The notes: a model not told the origin generated them from the letters alone. A stretch of 64,000 bases of DNA from Flavobacterium pectinovorum (GCF_900142715.1 NZ_FRBX01000001.1:1302001-1366000), one strand, 5' to 3'. Numbered from the stretch's first letter, positions 52,045 through 61,179 are shown. Made by a program: numbers and translations.

Positions 52045-52557
52045 ATGAAGATTGAAAATTATATACGTGATATTCAGGGGTTTCCTAAAGAAGGAATTTT
52101 ATTTAAAGATATCACTCCGCTACTAAATGATCCTATTGCAAGAGAAGAATGCCTTAAAATATTGCTAAATTCTTTAAACGGACAGAAAATTGATGTGGTA
52201 ATAGGAGCAGAGAGTCGCGGTTTTTTCTTCGGAATGTTATTGGCCGATCGTTTAAATGCAGGTTTTGTTCCTGTACGTAAACCTAAAAAGCTTCCTTTTA
52301 CAACAATTTCTGCTTCTTATGAATTAGAATATGGAACTGATTCTTTAGAAATACATATTGATGCTATCAAAAAAGGCGATAAAGTTTTAATTCACGATGA
52401 TGTTCTTGCAACCGGCGGAACAGCAAAAGCACTTGCCGACTTAGTAAATGGATTGGGAGGCGAAATTGTTCAGTTTAATTTTTTAATGGAACTTTCTTTT
52501 TTAAATGGAAGAGAAAAAATAAAGGATAATCCTATATTTGCTGCAATTACCTATTAA
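52045..52557 (+). CDS. apt: adenine phosphoribosyltransferase
   Basis: 170 residues, the usual APRT length. KEGILFKDITPLL near the start, IGAESRGFFFG and the PRPP loop VLIHDDVLATGGTAKA identify the type I phosphoribosyltransferase. It converts adenine and PRPP to AMP for purine salvage. It is a housekeeping gene divergent from tRNA-Arg and marks the conserved side of the proposed island. Confidence 0.95.
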   Translation: MKIENYIRDIQGFPKEGILFKDITPLLNDPIAREECLKILLNSLNGQKIDVVIGAESRGFFFGMLLADRLNAGFVPVRKPKKLPFTTISASYELEYGTDSLEIHIDAIKKGDKVLIHDDVLATGGTAKALADLVNGLGGEIVQFNFLMELSFLNGREKIKDNPIFAAITY

Positions 52558-52586
52558 TGACCCAAATCATTTAAAATAAACCTACT

Positions 52587-53360
52587 ATGAAGCAATTGTA
52601 TTGTGTGGCATTACTTGCCGTATTATTTTCCTGTAAAGACAATAAAGAAACTACTGCTGAAAATTTGAATAATAACATTCAGAAAGATACAACAGTTGTA
52701 AAGGATGTAACTGATAATTCTTCAGATTTAAACCTGAAAAGTAATTTAAGAACTGGCGAGAAGCTACAGCTGGAACAGGTTTATGAAGATACTGTTCAAT
52801 TTGTTAATTTTGATGGAAATGGAGATTATGCTTTATTTACGGTTCAGAAAGACAAAAAACTGATTTCGTTTTATACAGATCTTGCAAATGCCAAAGCTTT
52901 TAAAAGAGGAGATTTACTTGATGTATCCTGGAAAATGGATACCATTTATGAAGCGGGCGAAGGAGAAAAACTGGAATTTGCTGAATGGCTTGTAAATGCA
53001 AAAAAAATAAAAGATGGAAATGTGAGTTTGTTTCGAAAAAAACATCCTAAACCAATAAAATACTATTCAGAGAAAAACGATTTTACAGCAGATTTTAAAG
53101 ATCATATCTACGAACAAGTCGAATATTATCTGGCAAATTCTAAAAGCGAAGTGGTAAAAAGTACTATAAAAGATGCAAACGCCGATTTAAGCTATTCAAT
53201 TGAAGAAAAAGACAGAGAAAACCATTCTTATATTGTTTTAGGAATATCGAATGATTTTGAGCATCATACTAATATAATTCAATGGTTATATCTTGATGAT
53301 ACAAACGGTAAATTATACGAATACGACTTACCAAACGACAGATTAATTCCGTTTGATTAA
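52587..53360 (+). CDS. lipoprotein of unknown function
   Basis: 257 residues with a short lipoprotein signal (LLAVLFSC, Cys16) followed by a polar stretch rich in Asn, Thr and Lys. The mature part has no recognised motif; a beta-rich segment (FVNFDGNGDYALFTVQKD) and a Lys-rich middle occur. It lies 30 bp after apt and probably shares its transcript. It ends just before a convergent terminator. Confidence 0.7.
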   Translation: MKQLYCVALLAVLFSCKDNKETTAENLNNNIQKDTTVVKDVTDNSSDLNLKSNLRTGEKLQLEQVYEDTVQFVNFDGNGDYALFTVQKDKKLISFYTDLANAKAFKRGDLLDVSWKMDTIYEAGEGEKLEFAEWLVNAKKIKDGNVSLFRKKHPKPIKYYSEKNDFTADFKDHIYEQVEYYLANSKSEVVKSTIKDANADLSYSIEEKDRENHSYIVLGISNDFEHHTNIIQWLYLDDTNGKLYEYDLPNDRLIPFD

Positions 53361-53370
53361 GTTCAAAAAA

Positions 53371-53402
53371 AAATTGTCTTAGTTGGTTAAACTAAGACAA
53401 TT
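53371..53402. terminator. convergent terminator overlapping the response-regulator stop codon
   Basis: AAATTGTCTTAGTT/AACTAAGACAATTT form a 14-bp perfect stem with loop GGTT. The right arm lies inside the last codons of the minus-strand response regulator, so the hairpin is partly coding. Confidence 0.88.
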
Positions 53403-54031
53403 TTGTGTTTTATAGCATATAGCACTAAGCCTATTCGGGTTTTAATTTCTAGTTTATCAAATAAACACTCTCTGTAGCCATCAATTGTTTTTGGACTTAA
53501 ACACATTTCCGAAGCGATTTCTTTGTATGTTTTCTCAGTGCAGGCATGTTTTATGAAAACAATTTCTTTTTCTTTTAAATTGACTTTTTTTGAATCGTCA
53601 TTGGCTTTCTTCACCAGCATTCCCGAAACCAATTCGGTAAAATAAAAGCCTTTTTCAATAACAGATACAATACCATCCTTAAATATTTCGGGTGAAGTAT
53701 CTTTTAGTAAATATCCTTTGGCACCGTTGGTAATCATTTTTATGATAACTTCTTCGTCGTCATTTACAGAAAGTGCAATAACTTTAAGTTCCGGCCTGTT
53801 TTCCTTAATCCATTTCATGGTGCTAATGCCATCTAAAACAGGCATATTTACATCTAGTAAAATTAAATCCACATTGGTATCTACATTTTCCTGTAAGTAG
53901 GTAATAAATACTTTACCATTTTCAAAGCGGTTTATTACTTCAAAATCTTTAAAACTATTGATCAAAAGTTCAAGCGATTGCGAAAACAGTAAATGATCAT
54001 CTACAATAATAATTTTGTTTTTAGGTTTCAT
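53387..54031 (-). CDS. NarL/LuxR-type response regulator
   Basis: 214 residues: a receiver with IIIVDDHLLFSQS, phosphorylation Asp in LILLDVNMPVLDG and Lys in AKGYLLKD, and a LuxR HTH (LKEKEIVFIKHACTEKTYKEIASEM, then LSPKTIDGYR). It overlaps the histidine kinase gene by 11 bp. Together with the kinase and two upstream unknown genes it forms a four-gene minus-strand operon. Confidence 0.92.
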   Translation of the reverse strand: MKPKNKIIIVDDHLLFSQSLELLINSFKDFEVINRFENGKVFITYLQENVDTNVDLILLDVNMPVLDGISTMKWIKENRPELKVIALSVNDDEEVIIKMITNGAKGYLLKDTSPEIFKDGIVSVIEKGFYFTELVSGMLVKKANDDSKKVNLKEKEIVFIKHACTEKTYKEIASEMCLSPKTIDGYRECLFDKLEIKTRIGLVLYAIKHKIVLV

Positions 54032-54827
54032 TGGTTTTAGTTAAAGGGTATTCTAAAGTTACGGTAGTTCCTGATGCGTCTGATTCCATAATTAAAGTAG
54101 CTCCAATTAATTTAGCTCTTAATTTCATATTGCCCAATCCCTGGCCTGAATTTGTATTGAGCGCGTCGTAACCAATTCCGAAATCCTTAATTTTCAGGCA
54201 AAAAACGTCGTCTGTTGTGGTAATATTTACTTCAAATTTATCACTGTGAGAATGTTTTAGGCTATTATGCAAAGCTTCCTGAAAAATTCGGTAAATAAAC
54301 AAATCATGTTCTCCGCTAATCTCAGGTATTTCTCCGGAAAGAGTATATTTATACTGAATGCTTTTTAGTTTTTTTATGCGCTCTAAATCTTGTTTTATGG
54401 CTTCGATAAAATTGCTTTGCAGTAAATTATCTTTATTGATAATTCGGGACAGAATTCGAATTTCGTCCAGCGATTTGGCTAATATTTCTTTTAAATCACT
54501 TAATTCACTTTGCTGAATGGGTTTTTCGCTGTTGAGATACATATTAAGCTGCATAATACCAACTGAGACGATTTGCCCAATATTGTCATGAAGTTCTTTA
54601 CTGATTTCAGAAAGCGTCTGATCTTTTATTTCAATTCTGGTTTTGATTAATTCTGATTGAAAATAAAGATTAGCTTCCATTTTTTCAACGAGATAATTAT
54701 TTTTTTTCTTTAAGAAATAAAAGAATATGACAAGCAAAATGATTAGTAAAGTTAAGAAAACTATACCTAACAAAATAACTAATAATTGTACTTCTTTTCG
54801 CTCCATAAAAACCCGATGATAAAACAA
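54021..54827 (-). CDS. NarX-type sensor histidine kinase (HisKA_3)
   Basis: 268 residues, or 261 from MERKEVQLL at 54806. One membrane helix (about residues 10-35) is followed by the HisKA_3 domain (EISKELHDNIGQIVSVG with the phospho-His) and the ATPase domain (EALHNSLKHSH, IKDFGIGYD, GQGLGNMKLRA). There is no large sensor domain, so signal input may come from the adjacent membrane protein encoded upstream, which overlaps this gene by 28-49 bp. Confidence 0.9.
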   Translation of the reverse strand: MFYHRVFMERKEVQLLVILLGIVFLTLLIILLVIFFYFLKKKNNYLVEKMEANLYFQSELIKTRIEIKDQTLSEISKELHDNIGQIVSVGIMQLNMYLNSEKPIQQSELSDLKEILAKSLDEIRILSRIINKDNLLQSNFIEAIKQDLERIKKLKSIQYKYTLSGEIPEISGEHDLFIYRIFQEALHNSLKHSHSDKFEVNITTTDDVFCLKIKDFGIGYDALNTNSGQGLGNMKLRAKLIGATLIMESDASGTTVTLEYPLTKTNET

Positions 54828-55426
54828 CTATGCGTTAAAAAATTCAGAATAAACAATACCAGACTAAAAATGGATTCATCCTGTTTCACCAAGAACCATT
54901 TTATGGCAAGCATGAAAGGTAAAAAAGGTACATGAAAAACCAGAATTCCTAAGATATACCAAAAGAAAACTGATTTTTTAAAGTTTAATATTTTGTCTGA
55001 ATTAAAAATTTCTACCAAATATAAGCAAGATAATATCATAACTACCAAAACGCCTACGGCAAAACTATAAATAAAAGAGTTGTTCATGTCTTTTTCAAAA
55101 AATAAAAGGTTGAGAAAAAAAGAAAACACAAACAAGATTAAAAACAGCATGGCTGATATTTTGTTATTTCGTTTTGGCAAAAGACTCCTGATAATCAATA
55201 TGTAGGCAGAAATACTGATAAGCATGTAAAAATTATATACATAATAATTTAATAAACCTGTCCAGTACGTAAAATAGTAGCCAACAATTTCTATAAGTAT
55301 CGAAAACCAAATTAAAATAACTAAAGATTTTGCTTTAGTATCAGGAAGTTTGTGTAATGAAATCAAACCAATAATTCCTGATAATAAAGCAAAATAGATA
55401 ACATAAGATCTTAAAAATTCAAACAT
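54779..55426 (-). CDS. integral membrane protein of unknown function, probable sensor partner
   Basis: 215 residues with about six or seven hydrophobic helices and few charges, and no family motif. Its end overlaps the histidine kinase gene, so the two are translationally coupled. The kinase has only one helix and no sensor region, so this protein could supply signal perception in the membrane. This function is inferred from position. Confidence 0.6.
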   Translation of the reverse strand: MFEFLRSYVIYFALLSGIIGLISLHKLPDTKAKSLVILIWFSILIEIVGYYFTYWTGLLNYYVYNFYMLISISAYILIIRSLLPKRNNKISAMLFLILFVFSFFLNLLFFEKDMNNSFIYSFAVGVLVVMILSCLYLVEIFNSDKILNFKKSVFFWYILGILVFHVPFLPFMLAIKWFLVKQDESIFSLVLFILNFLTHSCFIIGFLWSEKKYNY

Positions 55427-55435
55427 AAATTTTTT

Positions 55436-55882
55436 TTAATATGTTAAACTTGGCGGTCTGCCAATATTTCCATAATTCATTGGTTCAAGGCTTTGTATAT
55501 CGCTTGGTGCATCATCTTGTATGGCAACAAAGCTTTGAATTTTTGCAGTATTGGCAGTCTCTATTTTTTTACCAGTCGGGACTAAAAATAAAGTTGTTTG
55601 TCCTGCTTTTTCTTCGTGTTTTTCATCTTCAGGATAAACGCCAAAATAAAAACGAATGCCATCAACATTGTAGCCATCTTGTGCGCCCTGAGTTTTTACA
55701 TAATGAATGTAACTTTCTAAAGCTTCTATCGAATACCAAATGGCATTTGCTTCTTCTTTTTCTTCTTTTTTAGCAGACTTACCGATTTTTAAATCGGCTT
55801 TCTTTTTGTTGTAATTTACGTTTAATACCTGAGCAAATTCTCTGGTAATTAACTGACTTGGTTTAGCGGGAGGGTTTTTCAT
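55436..55882 (-). CDS. unknown protein, first gene of the two-component operon
   Basis: 148 residues, soluble, with no signal peptide. I do not recognise the family. Features: an N-terminal PPAKPSQLITREFAQVLN, a lysine-rich segment at about 28-45, a middle IRFYFGVYPEDE, and VPTGKKIE with a Pro-rich end. It is ten bases upstream of the membrane protein gene and has a good promoter at 55942-55972, so it is the first gene of the operon. Confidence 0.6.
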   Translation of the reverse strand: MKNPPAKPSQLITREFAQVLNVNYNKKKADLKIGKSAKKEEKEEANAIWYSIEALESYIHYVKTQGAQDGYNVDGIRFYFGVYPEDEKHEEKAGQTTLFLVPTGKKIETANTAKIQSFVAIQDDAPSDIQSLEPMNYGNIGRPPSLTY

Positions 55883-55941
55883 TTTTTTTAATGTAATTGG
55901 TTAAAGGTTTAGTTAACAATATTTTTATTAAATATTTCTGC

Positions 55942-55972
55942 CAAAAGTATTTTAATCGTTGCAGAAACACAA
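55942..55972 (-). promoter_or_regulatory. promoter of the two-component operon
   Basis: On the minus strand TTG, 20 bp, then TACTTTTG fit the Bacteroidota promoter consensus. It lies 60 bp upstream of the start codon at 55882. Confidence 0.65.
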
Positions 55973-56140
55973 GGGTGAATTTACCCTTTTTTCATTAGTT
56001 TGAATTATTTTAAAAACAGGTTAAAGTACTGTTTTATAGTTGTTTAATAAGGATTACTTTTGTATTGTTTATTTCATGCAAAAAAAAAAGCAGATAAAAT
56101 AAATAAAAACCACCACCAAAAATAATTATAAATAAAAAGT

Positions 56141-56965
56141 ATGAAAACTATAAAATTTGGACTCAAGTCAAGCGAAGTTTATTATCTAAATGAACTTCTG
56201 GAAAAACTAAAATACAGCGTTATTGTTTCTGATTACTTTGGGACTCAAACGAACAAAGCTGTTAAAGATTTTCAGCTAAAAAATAATTTGGTTGTAGATG
56301 GAATTGTAGGGCTTAAAACGTGGTCTGCACTTATCGAGAAAAGCAAAGAAGAGTTTTCTTCGAATAATAAATTGCTTTCAGAACAAAATCTGATTGATTT
56401 TTCAAAGGCTCACAATCTCGAATTGGCTGTTGTTAAGGCCGTTAATGAAGTTGAAAGCGGAGGGAAGGGCTTTTTAGTAGACGGACGTCCGAAGATTTTA
56501 TTTGAAGGACATATTTTTTGGAAAGAACTCGAAAAACGAAATATAGATCCCGCTAATTATGCTAACGCCAACAATCAGGATGTTTTATATAAAAATTATA
56601 CAAAAAAGTATTATTTGGGAGGTGCGGCAGAATATACGAGATTGGAAAAAGCAATACGTTTAAATCCTGACAAGAAATTTAGTGATGCAGCAAAATGTTC
56701 GGCATCGTGGGGTTTGTACCAAATAATGGGTTTTAACGCAGTTTCTATTGGTTATGCATCTATAGATGAATATGTGAAAAAGATGTACTTAAACGAAGGC
56801 GAACAATTAAAGGCATTCGGCATGTTTTTGGCAACGAATAATTTGATTGGTCTTTTGAGAAACAAAAAATGGGCAGATTTTGCTTTGAAATATAATGGCC
56901 CGGCTTATAAAACAAATAAATACGATGAAAAATTGATGAAAGCGTATGCTAAATTTTCTGCTTAA
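56141..56965 (+). CDS. N-acetylmuramidase with peptidoglycan-binding domain
   Basis: 274 residues. Residues 1-70 form a PG_binding_1 domain (LKSSEVYYLNELLEKL, then NKAVKDFQLKNNLVVDGIVG). The C-terminal 190 residues are the N-acetylmuramidase (DUF3380) fold: AVVKAVNEVESGGKGF with the catalytic Glu, FEGHIFWKEL, WGLYQIMGFN. There is no signal peptide, as in phage endolysins and contractile-injection effectors. A TACTTTTG box (56055-56062) is a possible -7 element. No phage genes surround it. Confidence 0.85.
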   Translation: MKTIKFGLKSSEVYYLNELLEKLKYSVIVSDYFGTQTNKAVKDFQLKNNLVVDGIVGLKTWSALIEKSKEEFSSNNKLLSEQNLIDFSKAHNLELAVVKAVNEVESGGKGFLVDGRPKILFEGHIFWKELEKRNIDPANYANANNQDVLYKNYTKKYYLGGAAEYTRLEKAIRLNPDKKFSDAAKCSASWGLYQIMGFNAVSIGYASIDEYVKKMYLNEGEQLKAFGMFLATNNLIGLLRNKKWADFALKYNGPAYKTNKYDEKLMKAYAKFSA

Positions 56966-56970
56966 GTAGG

Positions 56971-57175
56971 TTTTGTTTCAAGTTTCAAGTTTGCTTTTCT
57001 TTGAACATAATTTTTGCCGCAGAGTTCGCTAAGATTTACACAGAGTTTCGCAAAGAGATTAAAATAAGTTTTAAATTTAAAGTTCGCAAAGCTTTGTGAA
57101 CTTTGCGTAAATCTTAGCGAACTCTGCGGTTAATTACACGTTCCAACAACCTGAAACCTGAAACTTGAAACAAAA
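56971..57175. repeat. nested long inverted repeat
   Basis: The outer arms are TTTTGTTTCAAGTTTCA (56971-56987) and its exact inverse (57159-57175). The inner arms, a perfect 23-bp match, are at 57017-57039 and 57107-57129 (phrase AGAGTTCGCTAAGATTTAC and its inverse), with further CAAAG/CTTTG pairs between. The transcript would fold into a long rod. Such GCAGAGTTCGCTAAG palindromes recur in Flavobacterium intergenic regions. It follows the muramidase gene. Confidence 0.75.
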
Positions 57176-57187
57176 AAACAAAAACAA

Positions 57188-57215
57188 ACCCGACAAGTTT
57201 TAAAACCTGTCGGGT
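57188..57215 (-). terminator. terminator of pheT
   Basis: ACCCGACA/TGTCGGGT with inner GTTTT/AAAAC pairing form a palindrome of 28 bp. On the minus strand T-rich sequence follows. It lies about 25 bp past the pheT stop. Confidence 0.85.
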
Positions 57216-57239
57216 CTGAATTATGTATAAATAAAATTT

Positions 57240-59660
57240 TTATCTCAAACTAGCTCCCAATTCTGTTTCGAAAGTTTGCTGTAATTTCGACATGATTTTA
57301 TCAATTTGAGAATCTGTAAGCGTTTTTGTATTATCCTGAATAGTAAAACTTAACGCATAAGATTTTTTGCCTTCCGGAAGTTTATTACCTTCATAAACAT
57401 CAAATAAATTAATGTCTTTCAAAAGTACTTTTTCCGTTTGTTTGGCCAGATTATAAATGCTTTCATAAGTTGTATTTTGATCAATTAACAAAGCTAAATC
57501 TCTACGAACTTCTGGATATTTAGGAATTTCAGAATATTTAATTTTTCCTGTAATGATTTTTAAAACCAAATCCCAATTAAAATCAGCATAATAAACATCT
57601 TGTTTAATTCCGAAATGTTTCAATATTGATTTTTTTACAACACCCATTTCTACCAATGTATCATTGTTGTAGCAAATAGAAGTCCCTTCAGAGAAAACAT
57701 CCGATTGCACCGGTGCATTTGAGATTTTATCAATTCCCAAACGTGATAAAATTGCACTCACATATCCTTTTAATAAAAAGAAATCAGTCGGTTTTTGGGC
57801 ATTTGTCCAGCTTTCTTTATTTCTGTTTCCCGAAATTGATAGCGACAAATGTTTGTGCTCTTCGTAACCATTTAGGTATTTATGATATGATTTTCCGAAC
57901 TCAAATAATTTTAAATCCGAATTTCTTCTGTTGATGTTGTATGAAATTGCTTCAAGCCCTGAAAATAATAAAGACTGACGCATTGTAGACAAATCACTAC
58001 TCAACGGATTAAGCATTGTAACATTATGTTCTTCTTTTAACACAGTAGATAATTTTGCATAAGCTGCTGTTGTTAAGGAATTTGCCATCATTTCATGAAA
58101 ACCTTGAGAATTCAATTGTGATGCAATTACATTTTGTACTTTATAATCTTCAGTTCTTGGTGAATTAGAAACTGTTGCGTTGAATTTTTTAGAAAAATCA
58201 ATGTTGTTGTAACCGTAAACTCTTAGTATTTCTTCAATAACATCAATTTCACGTTGAACGTCAACACGATAAGCCGGAATTGTTAATCCTAAACCAGAAT
58301 CAGAAACACTGTTTACTTTAATATCTAAAGAAACTAATATTTTTTTGATGGTATCTTTAGGAATTTCCTGTCCGATGATTTTGTAAACGTGACTGAAATT
58401 TAGTAAAACCGAAAAATCTTCTACTTTTTTAGGATACACTTCTACAACGTCAGATGTGATTTTTCCACCCGCTACTTCCTGAATTAAAAGGGCAGCACGT
58501 TTTAAAGCATATTCTGTAATCGTTGGGTCAATTCCTCTTTCAAATCTAAAAGAAGCATCTGTGTTTAATTGATGTCTTTTTGCTGTTTTACGAACGCTAA
58601 CGGCATCAAAATAGGCACTTTCTAAAAATATAGTTGTAGTTCCGTCGGTAACACCAGATTTTTTTCCTCCAAAAACTCCCGCAATACAAAGCGGTCCTTT
58701 TTCATCACAAATCATTAAATCTTCTGCATGCAATGTTCTTTCGACATCATCAAGAGTTGTAAATTTAGTTCCTTCCGGAAGTGTTTTTACAATTACTTTT
58801 CCGTTGATTTTTGCTGCATCAAAAGCATGTAAAGGTTGTCCTAATTCGTGTAAAACATAATTAGTAACATCAACAATATTATTTTTTGGAGTTAATCCAA
58901 TTGCTTTTAAACGATCTTGTAACCACGCTGGTGATGGTCCAACAGAAATTCCTGAAATTGTTACACCACAATATCTTGGCGCCAAATGAGAATCTTCGAC
59001 ACTTACATCAATTTTTAAAGTACGCATGTCAACTCTAAAATTGCTTACAGAAGGCGTAATCAATTCTACGTTTACACCACGCTGCAGCATTCCTGCTCTT
59101 AAATCACGTGCGGTTCCAAAATGGCTCATGGCATCAGCACGATTTGGTGTTAAGCCAATTTCGAAAACTTCATCATTTACAATTTGAAATACTTCAGCTA
59201 CAGGAGTTCCAGGCGTTAGTGCTTCATCCAAAACCATAATTCCGTCATGGCTTGAACCCAATCCCAGTTCATCTTCGGCACAAATCATTCCGTGACTTTC
59301 CTGACCGCGAATTTTTCCTTTTTTTATAGTAAATTCTACACCGTCTTTATCGTATAAAACTGTTCCAATAGTAGCAACAGGTACTTTTTGTCCCGCAGCT
59401 ACATTGGCAGCACCACATACAATTTGTATAGGCGCTTCAAGACCAATATTTACGGTTGTAACTTTTAATCTGTCGGCATCAGGGTGTTTTTCGCATGTTA
59501 ACACGTGTCCTACAACAACTCCTGCTAAACCACCTTTTACAGATTCATATTTTTCGACAACTTCAACTTCCAGACCCAAATCTGTCAATAATTCCGAAGT
59601 TTGCTCAGACGTCCAGTCTGTTTTAATGAATTGTTTTAACCAGTTGTAAGATATTTTCAT
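57240..59660 (-). CDS. pheT: phenylalanyl-tRNA synthetase beta subunit
   Basis: 806 residues, the typical bacterial PheT length. MKISYNWLKQFI start, a tRNA-binding EMAP-like domain (about 40-150), the B3/B4 editing domain (HELGQPLHAFDAAKI, then KTLPEGTKFTTLDD), B5 (INVIEEILRVYGY-like), the catalytic-like core (FEFGKSYHKY) and the C-terminal FDX-ACB domain (YPEVRRDLALLID). Together with PheS it charges tRNA-Phe. pheS is not in the window, so the two subunit genes are separate. Confidence 0.97.
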   Translation of the reverse strand: MKISYNWLKQFIKTDWTSEQTSELLTDLGLEVEVVEKYESVKGGLAGVVVGHVLTCEKHPDADRLKVTTVNIGLEAPIQIVCGAANVAAGQKVPVATIGTVLYDKDGVEFTIKKGKIRGQESHGMICAEDELGLGSSHDGIMVLDEALTPGTPVAEVFQIVNDEVFEIGLTPNRADAMSHFGTARDLRAGMLQRGVNVELITPSVSNFRVDMRTLKIDVSVEDSHLAPRYCGVTISGISVGPSPAWLQDRLKAIGLTPKNNIVDVTNYVLHELGQPLHAFDAAKINGKVIVKTLPEGTKFTTLDDVERTLHAEDLMICDEKGPLCIAGVFGGKKSGVTDGTTTIFLESAYFDAVSVRKTAKRHQLNTDASFRFERGIDPTITEYALKRAALLIQEVAGGKITSDVVEVYPKKVEDFSVLLNFSHVYKIIGQEIPKDTIKKILVSLDIKVNSVSDSGLGLTIPAYRVDVQREIDVIEEILRVYGYNNIDFSKKFNATVSNSPRTEDYKVQNVIASQLNSQGFHEMMANSLTTAAYAKLSTVLKEEHNVTMLNPLSSDLSTMRQSLLFSGLEAISYNINRRNSDLKLFEFGKSYHKYLNGYEEHKHLSLSISGNRNKESWTNAQKPTDFFLLKGYVSAILSRLGIDKISNAPVQSDVFSEGTSICYNNDTLVEMGVVKKSILKHFGIKQDVYYADFNWDLVLKIITGKIKYSEIPKYPEVRRDLALLIDQNTTYESIYNLAKQTEKVLLKDINLFDVYEGNKLPEGKKSYALSFTIQDNTKTLTDSQIDKIMSKLQQTFETELGASLR

Positions 59661-59788
59661 TTTAGTGATATTATTCTTGAATAAGGGTGTAAATATAAGG
59701 ATTGATCGTGGGAGTTGGAAATATTTTTTTGTTTTTTGATTAGGATTTTTTTTTCAAAAATAAATAATTAAAGTTTGGATTTAAAAAG

Positions 59789-59814
59789 AAAGAGAGAACC
59801 TAAGCTCTCTCTTT
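59789..59814 (-). terminator. terminator of the gene at 59827
   Basis: AAAGAGAGA/TCTCTCTTT form a 9-bp stem, with TTTTAAATCC following on the minus strand, 12 bp past the stop. Confidence 0.8.
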
Positions 59815-59826
59815 TATAAATTAAAA

Positions 59827-60819
59827 TTATTTGGTAGTACAGACTCCAGCGTGAACAATTAACCAAAAAGTGCCATCACCACTATAAGTTAAATTGTAAT
59901 TATCTAGCATTGTATTGTTTAATGTATGTTGATTTCCAAATTGACCCGGCGCCGCAGTTGTAGGAGGACTATCAGATAAGTAAACATGCGTTTCTGTAAA
60001 TACAGTTCCCGGATTTGTTGCGTTGATTTCGATACCTATATTAGCACCCTGAATAGTAACCGTAACTGTTCCGGCCAAATATCCTTTAGTAATATCATTT
60101 TGTCCTGCTCCGGCATATAAATTATAAGTATAAATGCCATTTTGAGCATTGTCATAATAATTTGCCCAGCCCCATTTTTCTGAGATTTGTAAGGCATTAA
60201 AAGTATAGTTTCCGTACATATACGCTGTGTCGCAAGTTGTTACATCAGGAGGAGGCGTTGTGCAGGTTCTCAGGCAATAATTAAAATAAGTTGCCCAGTT
60301 TTTTCCGGGAAATTTAATATCTCCGGCCCAGCCAGTTTCAGTTTTTACAATAGTTCCGTTTATAACATTTTTCATGCTGGAATGTGCTGCAATGTAAAAA
60401 CATTTGTTTGCATCCAGCGTTATACTGGAAATGGGGATTGTAAAAGTGTAGTTCTGAACTAAAGGGTTAAAAGTCTTTTTATACGGAAATTGTCCGGGAA
60501 CAGGGTTTCCATTTTGGGTTGGAATACTGGCATACGGACCAACAAATAAATGCAGTTCACTAAAATACCAGTTGCTAAGTGCAGTATAGGTTACATAAAG
60601 ATTGGTAGCATCATTTTCAACTAAAATTTTTCCCGAGTTTGTAAATTGCCCGGCCATAATGTCAATTGAAACAGGATCACATTCTGAATAAGTTCCTTTG
60701 GAGGTTAAACTGGAACTATTCGATTCTTTAGCTTCTGTTGGAGTCTCGTTACTTACAGGATCGTTAGCACAATTGACAGAAACAAAAGCTAAAACCAGCA
60801 TTAAAATAATTTTTTTCAT
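59827..60819 (-). CDS. secreted lipoprotein with two related beta domains
   Basis: 330 residues with a lipoprotein signal (SVNCAND, Cys18) and a Ser/Thr/Glu-rich linker. Two segments look like copies of one beta domain: residues about 75-175 (NLYVTYTALSNWYFSELHLFVG, with VPGQFPYKKTF) and about 225-325 (IGIEINATNPGTVFTETHVYLS, with APGQFGNQHTL). Both end in a hydrophobic strand with ...FYIAAH or FWLIVHAG. The function is not recognised; it may bind a surface or sugar. Confidence 0.65.
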   Translation of the reverse strand: MKKIILMLVLAFVSVNCANDPVSNETPTEAKESNSSSLTSKGTYSECDPVSIDIMAGQFTNSGKILVENDATNLYVTYTALSNWYFSELHLFVGPYASIPTQNGNPVPGQFPYKKTFNPLVQNYTFTIPISSITLDANKCFYIAAHSSMKNVINGTIVKTETGWAGDIKFPGKNWATYFNYCLRTCTTPPPDVTTCDTAYMYGNYTFNALQISEKWGWANYYDNAQNGIYTYNLYAGAGQNDITKGYLAGTVTVTIQGANIGIEINATNPGTVFTETHVYLSDSPPTTAAPGQFGNQHTLNNTMLDNYNLTYSGDGTFWLIVHAGVCTTK

Positions 60820-61179
60820 TTTAATAAGGAATTAAATTAGTAAAGAACAATTCAATACCATCTGCGCAGATTTTAACAGGCATATAAATTATCGATCACA
60901 AATTTTATCGCTTATTATTAACATTTCAAAATATAATCGTTTAATGTATTATTTAGGCGATTAAAGGTTTGTTTATTAGTGTATTAGATTGCCAATATAT
61001 GATTTAAAGTGTTTTGAATTGAGTATTTTTCATTTTTATTATTAATATTTTATTAAATAGATATTAAAAGCTGGTTATAAAAATGAATATGTAATTTTTG
61101 TGCTATTAAATGAATGAAAAGTGCTATTCTATTTCGATTCATGAAGGTAAATTTGAAATGAATCAAAAAAAATAATAAT
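60820..61179. other. intergenic region without recognisable content
   Basis: This 360-bp AT-rich region lies between divergent genes. It must contain promoters for the lipoprotein and the aldehyde dehydrogenase relic, but no element matching TTG-N17-23-TAnnTTTG was found, and there is no ORF or repeat. Confidence 0.4.
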
